Shown piece by piece: positions 1-5,471 of a DNA stretch of 5,471 nucleotides. Below the pieces are notes generated by a model. That model was not told the origin of the DNA. It made no database searches and was given only the letters and a program-made list of their open reading frames with translations. The first letter of the stretch is position 1, and every line of letters starts with the position of its first letter. A program made the position numbers and the translations under genes. The stretch is from Bacteroidota bacterium (GTDB lineage: Bacteria; Bacteroidota; Bacteroidia; NS11-12g; UBA9320): assembly GCA_003485825.1 (NCBI GenBank), contig DNHN01000149.1, forward strand, positions 1 through 5,471. Reading direction: 5' to 3'.

Positions 1-233
1 TCAAAATCTGCAATTACACCATCTTTAAGTGGACGTATCGTTTTGATGTCTTCGTGAGTTTTACCGTGCATTTTCTGAGCTTCAGAACCTACCGCAAGCA
101 CTTCTCTGGTAGTACGATTAATAGCTATGATAGACGGCTCGTCCACTACCAGCTTATCCTTGTGAATAATAAGTGTATTGGCCGTACCTAAATCTATAGC
201 GAGTTCTTGCGTGAAAAAATTAAATATTCCCAT
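1..233 (-). CDS. mreB: Rod shape-determining protein MreB (N-terminal part, cut by window start)
   Basis: This is the first 77 codons of MreB, the bacterial actin that polymerises under the inner membrane and guides lateral peptidoglycan synthesis. The start ATG is at 233-231, and the gene runs out of the window at base 1. The translation opens with MGIFNFFTQELAIDLGTANT: a short hydrophobic N-terminus that could help membrane attachment, then the actin-fold phosphate-1 motif DLGTANT (residues 14-20). Further on are the family-typical stretches VVDEPSIIA (29-37), GKTHEDIKTIRPLKDGVIADF (57-77). No frameshift is visible in this part. A TAnnTTTG promoter lies about 40 bases upstream. It is transcribed away from the S24-family regulator gene; in many Bacteroidota mreC and other shape genes follow mreB, but that side lies outside the window. 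Identification is from recognised family motifs and is very secure. Confidence 0.96.
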   Translation of the reverse strand, partial: MGIFNFFTQELAIDLGTANTLIIHKDKLVVDEPSIIAINRTTREVLAVGSEAQKMHGKTHEDIKTIRPLKDGVIADF

Positions 234-274
234 GAGGGTAAATTATATAGTTTGAGTGTGATTTTTAATAACTG

Positions 275-305
275 CAAAAGTATTGATTTATAAAGGGTTA
301 TTCAA
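275..305 (-). promoter_or_regulatory. Bacteroidota-type promoter of mreB
   Basis: Read on the minus strand, TACTTTTG (282-275) matches the -7 consensus TAnnTTTG exactly. A TTG (305-303), the core of the -33 element, sits 20 bases upstream, inside the usual 17-23 spacing. Transcription would begin near 268-271, giving mreB a leader of roughly 35-38 bases that is A/T-rich and has no Shine-Dalgarno sequence. The assignment rests on motif match and position only. Confidence 0.6.
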
Positions 306-358
306 TAGTCAAAAATGAATTTAACTCGATATTTTCAACATCTTTAACAATAACCCTT
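293..358. repeat. 10-bp inverted repeat flanking the mreB -33 element
   Basis: AAGGGTTATT (293-302) and its perfect reverse complement AATAACCCTT (349-358) are separated by 46 bases. The left arm fills part of the spacer between the -33 and -7 elements of the mreB promoter; the right arm lies just upstream of the -33. The position suits a two-site operator or a DNA loop, but there is no T-tract to make it a terminator. A 10-bp repeat at such a distance can arise by chance in AT-rich DNA, so function is inferred from location only. Confidence 0.4.
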
Positions 359-408
359 GAGTGAGAATTACACGTATTCATTAAAGACCAACCCACATAA
401 TGTAAATT

Positions 409-440
409 GATAATAATATTGCCTGATAAAAGATAATATT
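409..440. repeat. AT-rich direct repeat upstream of the S24 regulator gene
   Basis: GATAATAATATT (409-420) is echoed by GATAATATT (432-440). The shared ATATT ends are exactly 20 bases apart, close to two helical turns, and lie just upstream of the -7 element at 456. Such paired sites can be operators for an autoregulating repressor. The surrounding DNA is very AT-rich, so coincidence is possible. Confidence 0.25.
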
Positions 441-455
441 TTAATCTTTTTGTAC

Positions 456-463
456 TATGTTTG
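456..463 (+). promoter_or_regulatory. -7 promoter element of the S24 regulator gene (near-leaderless start)
   Basis: TATGTTTG matches TAnnTTTG exactly. No TTG sits 17-23 bases upstream, so the -33 element is weak or absent, as is common for regulated promoters. Transcription would start about 4-8 bases after the G, around 467-471, and the best start codon is the ATG at 471. The mRNA would therefore have almost no 5' leader. Confidence 0.5.
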
Positions 464-470
464 CACTCAT

Positions 471-1178
471 ATGTATTTCGATAAAAACGTAAAACTTCTA
501 CGCACCCAAAAAGGGCTTTCACAACAAGATTTAGCAGACTCACTAGACCTTACTCGCTCTAAATTAAATAGTTACGAACGAGGAGTTCAACCTCCTTTTG
601 ACATACAGATAGATATAGCAGATTATTTTAATGTCACTTTAGACGGGCTTGTACGCCATGACCTTTCTAAACTTACGCATTTTAAGCTTACACAAATATT
701 AAAAGGAAGTGAAGCAGATGTACGCGGAAGAAAACTTCGTCTGCTTACTGTAAGTGTAGATGCTAATGAAGAAGAAAACATAGAAATCGTTAGCATGAAA
801 GCTCAAGCTGGATACACTGGCGGTTATGCGGATCCAGAGTTCATTAAAGATCTTCCTAAATTTAAACTTCCTTTTCTCCCTAAGAATAAGACCTACCGTA
901 GTTTCCAGATAAAAGGAGACAGTATGCCGCCAGTGATTGAAGGGTCTTGGGTGACGGCTAGCTACTTACAGGACTGGAATGACATAAAAGATGGAGAGAA
1001 TTACATTGTAGTTACTAAGGATGAAGGTATCGTATTCAAGCGTTTATACAATAAGCTTAAGTCAGATCACAGCCTTACTCTAGTAAGCACTAATAGCGCC
1101 TACGCCCCTTACACACTACACATAGACCAAGTAATGGAAGTATGGAAATTTGAGACGTGGAACGGGTTTGAGGTGTAA
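471..1178 (+). CDS. XRE-HTH transcriptional regulator with S24 (LexA/CI-like) self-cleaving peptidase domain
   Basis: A 235-residue DNA-binding repressor of the XRE-HTH plus S24 type, expected to dimerise on operators and to inactivate itself by cleavage under DNA damage or a similar signal. The helix-turn-helix covers residues 5-60 (LSQQDLADSL, then RSKLNSYERG). A charged linker follows (about 62-108). The S24 fold spans about 110-232: the GDSM motif gives nucleophile Ser151, GIVFKRL gives general-base Lys190, and AQAG (111-114) offers an Ala113-Gly114 bond as cleavage site. All parts needed for LexA-like autoproteolysis are thus present. The frame can be extended upstream to a TTG at 450 (7 more residues), but that start would overlap or precede the -7 promoter element at 456-463, so ATG 471 is preferred. 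It diverges from mreB. Proteins of this build are common in Bacteroidota; target genes are unknown. It could be a phage-repressor relative, although no phage genes are nearby. Confidence 0.88.
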   Translation: MYFDKNVKLLRTQKGLSQQDLADSLDLTRSKLNSYERGVQPPFDIQIDIADYFNVTLDGLVRHDLSKLTHFKLTQILKGSEADVRGRKLRLLTVSVDANEEENIEIVSMKAQAGYTGGYADPEFIKDLPKFKLPFLPKNKTYRSFQIKGDSMPPVIEGSWVTASYLQDWNDIKDGENYIVVTKDEGIVFKRLYNKLKSDHSLTLVSTNSAYAPYTLHIDQVMEVWKFETWNGFEV

Positions 1179-1222
1179 TAACACACCCATAAATTAGAAT
1201 TAATATACAGTACTTGTTCCCT

Positions 1223-1236
1223 GTTCTCATGAGAAC
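1223..1236. promoter_or_regulatory. 14-bp perfect palindrome with neighbouring GTTC/GAAC half-sites (candidate operator)
   Basis: GTTCTCATGAGAAC is a perfect palindrome 44 bases after the stop of the S24 regulator. Extra half-sites of the same kind lie close by: GTTC at 1216-1219 and GAAC at 1268-1271. No T-tract follows, so it is not an intrinsic terminator. GTTC/GAAC half-sites are used by LexA proteins of several phyla in other arrangements, which makes the adjacent S24 regulator a natural candidate binder. That link is inference. Confidence 0.35.
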
Positions 1237-1287
1237 GAGCACCATAAAATATCTTTAACACCTTCAAGAACAAATACCCTGCAGTAC

Positions 1288-1329
1288 AAAAAACACCCTT
1301 TAACTTTCGGCCTAAGGGTATTTTTTTTT
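1288..1329 (+). terminator. Probable intrinsic terminator after the S24 regulator gene
   Basis: ACCCTT (1295-1300) pairs with AAGGGT (1314-1319) around a 13-base loop. One mismatch (C1294/A1320) then allows six A-T pairs between 1288-1293 and 1321-1326. The downstream arm runs into nine T residues (1321-1329). The core is short and the loop large, so efficiency may be modest. It would separate the regulator gene (stop at 1178) from the membrane-protein gene that follows. No other gene is visible in 1179-1376. Confidence 0.5.
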
Positions 1330-1376
1330 GCTTTACCTTCGAAAACCATGGGCTACATGGGAATAGGACAATAAAA

Positions 1377-1415
1377 ATGGATCTATACACAGAGACCACG
1401 AAAGCCGTTTACTAA
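1377..1415 (+). other. Likely frameshift zone at the start of the membrane-protein gene
   Basis: ATG 1377 opens a frame of only 12 codons (MDLYTETTKAVY) before TAA 1413-1415. The coding frame of the membrane protein is +1 relative to it. Removing a single base between 1380 and 1412 would join them; for instance, one G fewer at 1379-1380 would read ATG-ATC-TAT, giving MIYTQRPRKP. In the coding frame itself a TAA at 1372-1374 ends an 8-codon reading MGYMGIGQ begun at 1348, and no ATG, GTG or TTG occurs from 1375 to 1650. Confidence 0.5.
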
Positions 1416-1926
1416 AAGTAGAAAGCCCATTCACACTCCTTTTGGAAATAGCAACTCAAGCACACGGTCATTTACCCCTGGAAAATATGAACCGGAGCCA
1501 AAAGTTCCCATCCTACTGAAGACCGCATTATGGTTCCTAAGTATTTCCTTTCTTATTTACTTCTCCATACAAATTAGCCATGTACGAGCAAATAACAAGC
1601 GTAACGCAAGCCTGAACCCAGTAGGGTTAGACACTAGCGATACGGATCAAATGAATGCCTATTTAATAGCTAATATTGAGTACAACTTCGCAAGAGGAAA
1701 CTATGAATATGCCAAGGAAGATCTCGCACTATTGTTAAACGAACAACCTAACAATAAGAAAGCAAGATACATACAACTGGAGATAGCCTATACTGATGCT
1801 ATGAATTCAATAAACGCAGAGACCATTGCCATCCACCTAACCCAAGAATACAAACTCCGATATCCGTTAGATACGTCTACAGTGCAATCCATAACCACTA
1901 GATATTCCATACGTAGTATTAACTAA
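1377..1926 (+). CDS. Small single-pass membrane protein with TPR-like tail; start codon out of frame
   Basis: I do not recognise a named family. The frame ending with the TAA at 1924-1926 is open back to 1375, which gives about 181 residues from 1381. A basic, proline- and serine-rich N-terminus (about 45 residues, opening IYTQRPRKPFTKSRKP) is followed by a hydrophobic helix containing LWFLSISFLIYFSI, encoded at about 1528-1569. A soluble tail of about 115 residues follows, in which YLIANIEYNFARGNYEYAKE and LLNEQPNNKKARYIQLEIAY look like one TPR hairpin. Positive charges before the helix suggest a cytoplasmic N-terminus and a periplasmic tail. The first in-frame ATG is 1651, which would discard the membrane segment. 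The well-placed ATG at 1377, with five A's before it, is one base out of frame and stops at 1413-1415. So the gene is frameshifted, mis-sequenced, or starts at a rare codon such as ATC 1381. The conservative call is 1651-1926. No convincing promoter was found directly upstream. It converges on the Do protease gene. Confidence 0.6.
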
Positions 1927-1962
1927 ATCCCTTACGATTTGAATCGGAGCGCTACAGTTAAC

Positions 1963-2000
1963 AAAAAAAATCTCACAACATACGTTGTGAGATTTTATAC
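1963..2000. terminator. Bidirectional intrinsic terminator between converging genes
   Basis: AAAATCTCACAAC (1967-1979) and GTTGTGAGATTTT (1984-1996) form a perfect 13-bp stem around the 4-base loop ATAC. On the minus strand the hairpin ends in eight U's (1970-1963), a strong signal 34 bases beyond the Do protease stop. On the plus strand it ends in UUUUAU, serving the membrane-protein gene whose stop is 40 bases upstream. Confidence 0.9.
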
Positions 2001-2029
2001 TAACTAAACTACTTGATGAAAATGCTACG

Positions 2030-3487
2030 CTAATCTAAACGAATAGCATAAGCTTCTTTATGTCCATCGGAAGTCACTCCCTCTATAAGAACTCCTCCTG
2101 ATTTCCCTTCTAACGCATTCTCAACATCCTTAGTCGTATACATCGGTGATTTATCTATATGTGTAATAATAAATCCACTAGGTATTCCCTTTTGCTTCAT
2201 TTGTCCACCGCCCAGTTTACTTATCTTAACTCCACTTTTTAACTTGAGCGCTAAACGTTCATCACGGCTCAGGTTTTCTATTTCAGCACCTAACACTTTC
2301 TTCTCATCCCTAACCACCTCTGTATTCATTTCTTTTTCTCCATCTTTTGACAATAGGGTCGCTGACAATGTCTTTTTCTTACCATTTCTTACAAGCCCTA
2401 TTTCTACTTTATCTCCAGGGTGGTATTTACTGATTTGCTCTTGCAACTCGCTAGATTTATCTACTTGAACACCATTTATATGCGTAATCACATCCCCTTC
2501 TTTGACTCCTGCCTTATCCGCACTACCACCTTCACTAACTGCAGGAATATACACTCCCATAAGGCTTTGGAGTTCTTTCTCATTTGCTAGCTCTTGCGTA
2601 ATATCTTGGATACGCACTCCCAATATAGCACGCTTAACTTCTCCATATTCCTTCAGGTCTCCTATAATTTTTTTAGCCAAGTTGATTGGAATAGCAAAGC
2701 TATATCCCGAGTAGGAACCTGTCTGGGACGCTATAGCAGTGTTGATACCGACAAGCTCACCACTTGTATTTACCAAAGCTCCTCCACTATTGCCCGGATT
2801 TACGGCAGCATCCGTCTGTATGAAATTCTCTATGGCATACTCTCCACCTCGCTGTCTTAACAAGTTTATGTTTCTTCCTTTAGCACTTACAATACCTGCC
2901 GTAACTGTACTTGTCAAGTTAAACGGATTCCCAACAGCTACAACCCACTCACCTACCTTAAGATCATCACTATTGCCCATATTCAGATACATCAGATTAT
3001 CCTCTTCTATCTTAAGCAATGCCAAATCCGTTTCTGGATCTGTACCCAGTACTTCAGCGATATACGTACGCTTATCATCCAATACGACCTCTACTTTACT
3101 GGCATTTTCTACTACGTGATTATTGGTTACGATGTATCCATCCTTTTTTATGATTATACCTGAACCTGTAGCCTGCTGAGGTCCACGTTGCGGCGACTGA
3201 AAACCAGGTCCAAAAAATTCCTCAAATGGGTTTGTTCCCTGACTTCTGATGCTTGCTCTAATCGTCGTCTTAATGTGCACTACTGCTGGCGTTGATATAT
3301 CAGCTACACTCACAAAATCAACGTTGGGCACATCTGCCAATTTTTCCGCCAATGTAAATTTGGCATTTTCGTGCACCTGAAAACCTTCTGGAGCACTATC
3401 TTCACTAAAAAAACGATTTACACCAAGCGCTACTAACCCTCCTAATACGGCTATACCTAAGACTCCTAATACTTTTTTGATATTCAT
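2030..3487 (-). CDS. Do/HtrA-family serine endoprotease with two PDZ regions
   Basis: A 485-residue periplasmic protease of the DegP/DegQ/HtrA family, which degrades or refolds damaged envelope proteins. Residues 5-22 (VLGVLGIAVLGGLVALGV) form a hydrophobic N-terminal segment; there is no clear signal-peptidase site, so it may act as a membrane anchor. The trypsin-like domain covers about 60-275 with the complete triad: His124 (TNNHVV), Asp154 (DPETDLALLKI) and Ser234 (GNSGGALVN). The LA-loop region (about 82-107) is rich in Gly, Pro and Gln. PDZ1 spans about 285-380 with ILGVRIQ at its entry and KAGVKEGDVITHING inside. PDZ2 spans about 397-484 and is more divergent. Length and layout fit the usual Bacteroidota Do protease. 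The start ATG (3487-3485) is preceded by a run of nine A's, typical for the phylum. It diverges from the ECF sigma operon over 188 bases and ends at a strong hairpin terminator. I cannot tell DegP from DegQ or DegS function, so no symbol is given. Confidence 0.95.
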   Translation of the reverse strand: MNIKKVLGVLGIAVLGGLVALGVNRFFSEDSAPEGFQVHENAKFTLAEKLADVPNVDFVSVADISTPAVVHIKTTIRASIRSQGTNPFEEFFGPGFQSPQRGPQQATGSGIIIKKDGYIVTNNHVVENASKVEVVLDDKRTYIAEVLGTDPETDLALLKIEEDNLMYLNMGNSDDLKVGEWVVAVGNPFNLTSTVTAGIVSAKGRNINLLRQRGGEYAIENFIQTDAAVNPGNSGGALVNTSGELVGINTAIASQTGSYSGYSFAIPINLAKKIIGDLKEYGEVKRAILGVRIQDITQELANEKELQSLMGVYIPAVSEGGSADKAGVKEGDVITHINGVQVDKSSELQEQISKYHPGDKVEIGLVRNGKKKTLSATLLSKDGEKEMNTEVVRDEKKVLGAEIENLSRDERLALKLKSGVKISKLGGGQMKQKGIPSGFIITHIDKSPMYTTKDVENALEGKSGGVLIEGVTSDGHKEAYAIRLD

Positions 3488-3573
3488 AATTTTTTTTTAA
3501 CTCTTCTCTTCATATTACAATTTCTATTCCAAAATACATTCTGCAAATGTGCATAAGGCACGCAATAAATTGT

Positions 3574-3581
3574 TACCTTTG
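3574..3581 (+). promoter_or_regulatory. -7 element of the promoter for the ECF sigma operon
   Basis: TACCTTTG matches TAnnTTTG exactly. The expected -33 position (about 3548-3556) has no TTG, so the match is one-sided. Transcription would begin near 3586-3589, leaving a leader of nearly 90 bases before the sigma-factor ATG at 3676. This suggests the primary sigma factor can transcribe the operon. The opposing Do protease promoter must lie in the same 188-base space; only a weak minus-strand candidate, CACATTTG (3551-3544), is visible. Confidence 0.45.
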
Positions 3582-3675
3582 AAATCCTTGATTCGTATGT
3601 ACTTAACGGCTGAAATATATATTTTACTACCTATCATTTACCTTTATCGATTAACTCGTACTAACTATCTACAAA

Positions 3676-4239
3676 ATGTTCAGCATAGGTAAGCTAGCAG
3701 ACAATATCGTCATAGACCGCATACAGCAAGGTGACGAAAAGATGCTCGTGCACCTGTATAAAGAACACCGTACGATGGTAAAAAATTTTATACTTAAAAA
3801 TAGTGGGGACGAAACTGCAGTAGATGACATCCTTCAAGAAACAGTGATTGCAGTATGGAAGAATGCCAATAAACTCGATTTTATCCTACAAGCTAAACTA
3901 AGCACCTACATGATGGCTATAGCCAAAAACTTATGGTTTAAAGAGCTAAAAAAGAGAACGAAGTTTAAACTAGTAGACGAGACTAACCATCTGGATTTAG
4001 GTTCTGAGGAGATGAGTCTAGACTTGGATCAGAGCATCATCAGACAACTAGTAAGGGACATGGACGAAACCTGCGAAAAACTATTAGCATACTTTTATTT
4101 TGATGGATTTAGTACCAAGGTAATCGCGGAAAAACTTGGCTTTGCAAATGCAGATACTGTAAAGAGTAAAAAATACCAATGCTTTAAAAAACTGCAAGGC
4201 ACGGTGCTCGATAGCTACCATAAAGATGAACTATTATGA
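3676..4239 (+). CDS. ECF-type RNA polymerase sigma factor
   Basis: A 187-residue sigma-70 family factor of the extracytoplasmic-function group, having only regions 2 and 4. Region 2 covers about 25-95: LYKEHRTMVKNFIL followed by AVDDILQETVIAVWKN, the DDxxQE core that contacts the polymerase clamp, then LSTYMMAIAKNLWFKELKKR for -10 recognition. A variable acidic linker (about 100-120) follows. Region 4 spans about 122-176, and its helix-turn-helix is FSTKVIAEKLGFANADTVKSKKYQCFKKLQ (read as residues 145-154, 155-164, 165-174). ATG 3676 has A-rich DNA in front and gives a normal family length; the upstream frame offers nothing better. Its stop overlaps the next gene's start by four bases (ATGA), so translation is probably coupled to the anti-sigma factor. 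It presumably directs polymerase to a stress or envelope regulon; the subgroup and signal cannot be read from sequence. Confidence 0.93.
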   Translation: MFSIGKLADNIVIDRIQQGDEKMLVHLYKEHRTMVKNFILKNSGDETAVDDILQETVIAVWKNANKLDFILQAKLSTYMMAIAKNLWFKELKKRTKFKLVDETNHLDLGSEEMSLDLDQSIIRQLVRDMDETCEKLLAYFYFDGFSTKVIAEKLGFANADTVKSKKYQCFKKLQGTVLDSYHKDELL

Positions 4240-5333
4240 ATGTAAACGAACAGACATATCATAGCATCGACGCTTACTTAAATGGCGAGCTAAAAGGACG
4301 AAAACTAGATGAGTTTAAGGCTGAATTAAGAACCGATAAAAATCTTCAAAAAGCAGTAGCTCTCCAAGAAGAAATTATAGCAGCGATCAATGAAAATAGA
4401 GAAGCAGAATTAAGAGATTACCTCACTAAACACACAGCAAAAGAGACATTATCCAAAGCACCTTCATTTAGGATATGGATGCTTACTGCTGCTGCTGTTG
4501 CACTTCTTATAGTGGCTGGAGTTACTCTACTGCCGTACATCTCTTCCAGCAATAAGGAAAACACAGCGACAGACGCTAAACCCAAACCACTTAAAAGTAC
4601 GCCAGAGGAAGAAAACACATCTGCTCACTTGAAAGAGATGGAAGCGACGGTCGTAGATACCCAAACACTAGCAGTTAATACCCCTCCTGAACAAACTATC
4701 GAAGATATTGAGGTAGTTCTAGAAGACGAAGCTGATACTGATGCACTTGAAGAACCAGAGAGTTGGACTATTCCTATAATTGAAAAAGATAGGAATGTGG
4801 AAGAGAACGCTGTCTTGGATGAGAGTTCACCTGTAGCTAAAGCGCAAGAAGACAAAAAAGCAGTAGCTGCTAGTAAACCAAGCGATAAACCAGCAAATGT
4901 AGAAAGTACAGATATAAAGGTGCGTGGAGATGTACTGTTAGCCTCTAAGCGGCACATTGTTCCCAGTATAGATCCTGATTTCAGCGTCAGCGAAACTAGG
5001 TCGGATAATGTAACTATTAAAACAACGACCAAAGAGAAGAGCGAGGCGGATAAACAGGCATCTGCTGAAGGAAAAGACCTCAACAAAACCACCACTAGAA
5101 GCATTGAGGTAGAATTCTGGAAAAGTGTAGTAAACTACAAAGGATATCAATACGACGGCAGTAAGGTAAAACTCTATGGAATGGATCAAACCAAAACTTT
5201 GGACTTCAAGGAACTAGATAATAGGCTCTACGTTAAAGTAGAGGGCAAGCAATACTACTTGGAGAAAAACACCAAATACAATAGATTGGTGCAGGTCACC
5301 AATCAGACATTACTAAAAGGACTCAATGAGTAA
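4236..5333 (+). CDS. Membrane-spanning anti-sigma factor, partner of the upstream ECF sigma
   Basis: A 365-residue single-pass protein predicted to hold the ECF sigma factor at the membrane until a signal arrives. Residues 1-75 are a charged, helical cytoplasmic domain starting [12 protein letters not shown] and continuing [19 protein letters not shown]. This resembles Bacteroidota anti-sigma N-termini but has no Cys/His zinc motif. The membrane helix is about 79-100 ([20 protein letters not shown]). The periplasmic part begins with a long low-complexity linker (about 104-287) rich in Lys, Glu, Ala, Ser and Thr, including an acidic block [16 protein letters not shown] (160-175). It ends in a compact domain (about 289-365) with [19 protein letters not shown] and a run of beta-strand-like segments. 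No cysteine is present. The ATGA overlap with the sigma gene supports the pairing. The role is inferred from position, topology and general family features, since the soluble C-terminal domain is not one I can name. Confidence 0.85.
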   Translation: MNVNEQTYHSIDAYLNGELKGRKLDEFKAELRTDKNLQKAVALQEEIIAAINENREAELRDYLTKHTAKETLSKAPSFRIWMLTAAAVALLIVAGVTLLPYISSSNKENTATDAKPKPLKSTPEEENTSAHLKEMEATVVDTQTLAVNTPPEQTIEDIEVVLEDEADTDALEEPESWTIPIIEKDRNVEENAVLDESSPVAKAQEDKKAVAASKPSDKPANVESTDIKVRGDVLLASKRHIVPSIDPDFSVSETRSDNVTIKTTTKEKSEADKQASAEGKDLNKTTTRSIEVEFWKSVVNYKGYQYDGSKVKLYGMDQTKTLDFKELDNRLYVKVEGKQYYLEKNTKYNRLVQVTNQTLLKGLNE

Positions 5334-5471
5334 AGAAATTACATTTTATAAATACCAAGGTACTGGCAATGATTTTGTAATCACTTCAGACCTCTACGAC
5401 GTAACCTCAGAACAAGTCATCCAACTTTGCCACCGCAAATATGGCATCGGTGCAGATGGACTCATCGTAAT
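5326..5471 (+). CDS. dapF: Diaminopimelate epimerase (N-terminal part, cut by window end)
   Basis: The first 48 codons of DapF, the cytoplasmic cofactor-independent racemase that converts LL- to meso-diaminopimelate for lysine and peptidoglycan synthesis. Residues 7-18 read [12 protein letters not shown], with Asn15 matching the conserved substrate-binding Asn of the GxGNDF motif. Residues 34-47 read [14 protein letters not shown], carrying the family GIGADG signature. The catalytic cysteines lie beyond the window. ATG 5326 is eight bases inside the end of the anti-sigma gene, so dapF is probably co-transcribed and translationally coupled with the sigma operon; no separate promoter is apparent in the anti-sigma coding end. 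Identification is secure from the motifs. Confidence 0.95.
   Translation, partial: MSKEITFYKYQGTGNDFVITSDLYDVTSEQVIQLCHRKYGIGADGLIV

Noticed and set aside
298..543. 81-codon reading frame on the minus strand overlapping the start of the S24 regulator
   Set aside because: It overlaps the regulator's HTH coding region and its promoter, has no good promoter of its own and shows no recognisable domain. Its last 27 codons (from about 381) look slightly protein-like, but not enough to call a gene.
1334..1341. TACCTTCG and, further up, TATCTTTA (1250-1257) as promoters of the membrane-protein gene
   Set aside because: Each has a mismatch to TAnnTTTG and neither has a TTG at the right distance.
1346..1360. 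Small inverted repeat CCATG-GGCTA-CATGG before ATG 1377, considered as a leader hairpin
   Set aside because: The stem is only five pairs and there is no sign of conservation or of a riboswitch-like context.
1109..1399. 96-codon minus-strand reading frame between the regulator and the membrane-protein gene
   Set aside because: It overlaps the end of the regulator and passes through the poly-T of the terminator; its translation is Phe/Cys/Ser-rich with no domain.
2739..3119. 126-codon plus-strand reading frame, and shorter ones from 2244 to 2860
   Set aside because: They are antisense to the well-supported Do protease and have Ser/Leu/Pro-rich translations typical of shadow frames.
3544..3551. 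CACATTTG on the minus strand as the Do protease -7 element
   Set aside because: The first T of TAnnTTTG is replaced by C and no -33 element fits; kept only as a weak possibility.
4625..5104. 159-codon minus-strand frame opposite the anti-sigma gene
   Set aside because: Its apparent hydrophobic, Ser/Val-rich protein is the complement of the Lys/Glu/Thr-rich linker on the plus strand; overlapping shorter minus frames are equally unsupported.

Overview
The window looks like chromosomal DNA from a member of the Bacteroidota, most likely a marine Flavobacteriaceae-type organism. The reasons are its AT-rich composition, start codons preceded by A-rich stretches rather than Shine-Dalgarno sequences, several TAnnTTTG promoter elements of the Bacteroidota primary sigma factor, and close family resemblance of the MreB, Do protease and DapF proteins. 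The species cannot be named from sequence alone. I see no mobile element, CRISPR array, tRNA or rRNA.

Left part (1-1178): the 5' end of mreB (cell-shape actin) runs leftward out of the window. Diverging from it is a 235-residue HTH-XRE/S24 repressor that keeps the Ser and Lys of LexA-type self-cleavage and a candidate Ala-Gly cleavage site. The 237-bp space between them holds a good mreB promoter, a -7 element that would make the repressor mRNA practically leaderless, a 10-bp inverted repeat across the mreB promoter, and AT-rich direct repeats.

Middle part (1179-2029): after the repressor come a palindrome with GTTC/GAAC half-sites and a probable terminator. Then there is a small gene for a single-pass membrane protein with a TPR-like tail. 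Its reading frame is clearly longer than its first in-frame ATG (1651) suggests, but the only well-placed ATG (1377) is one base out of frame, so it is frameshifted, mis-sequenced or started unusually. A strong bidirectional hairpin terminator closes this gene and the converging protease gene.

Right part (2030-5471): a membrane-anchored Do/HtrA serine protease with two PDZ regions lies on the minus strand. Diverging from it is a tight operon of ECF sigma factor, a membrane anti-sigma factor (4-bp ATGA overlap) and dapF (8-bp overlap, cut by the window end).

Taken together the window is about the cell envelope: MreB directs wall growth, DapF makes meso-diaminopimelate for peptidoglycan and lysine, the Do protease handles periplasmic protein damage, and the ECF/anti-sigma pair probably senses an envelope signal. 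The protease facing the sigma operon suggests, but does not prove, a DegS/RseA-like circuit.
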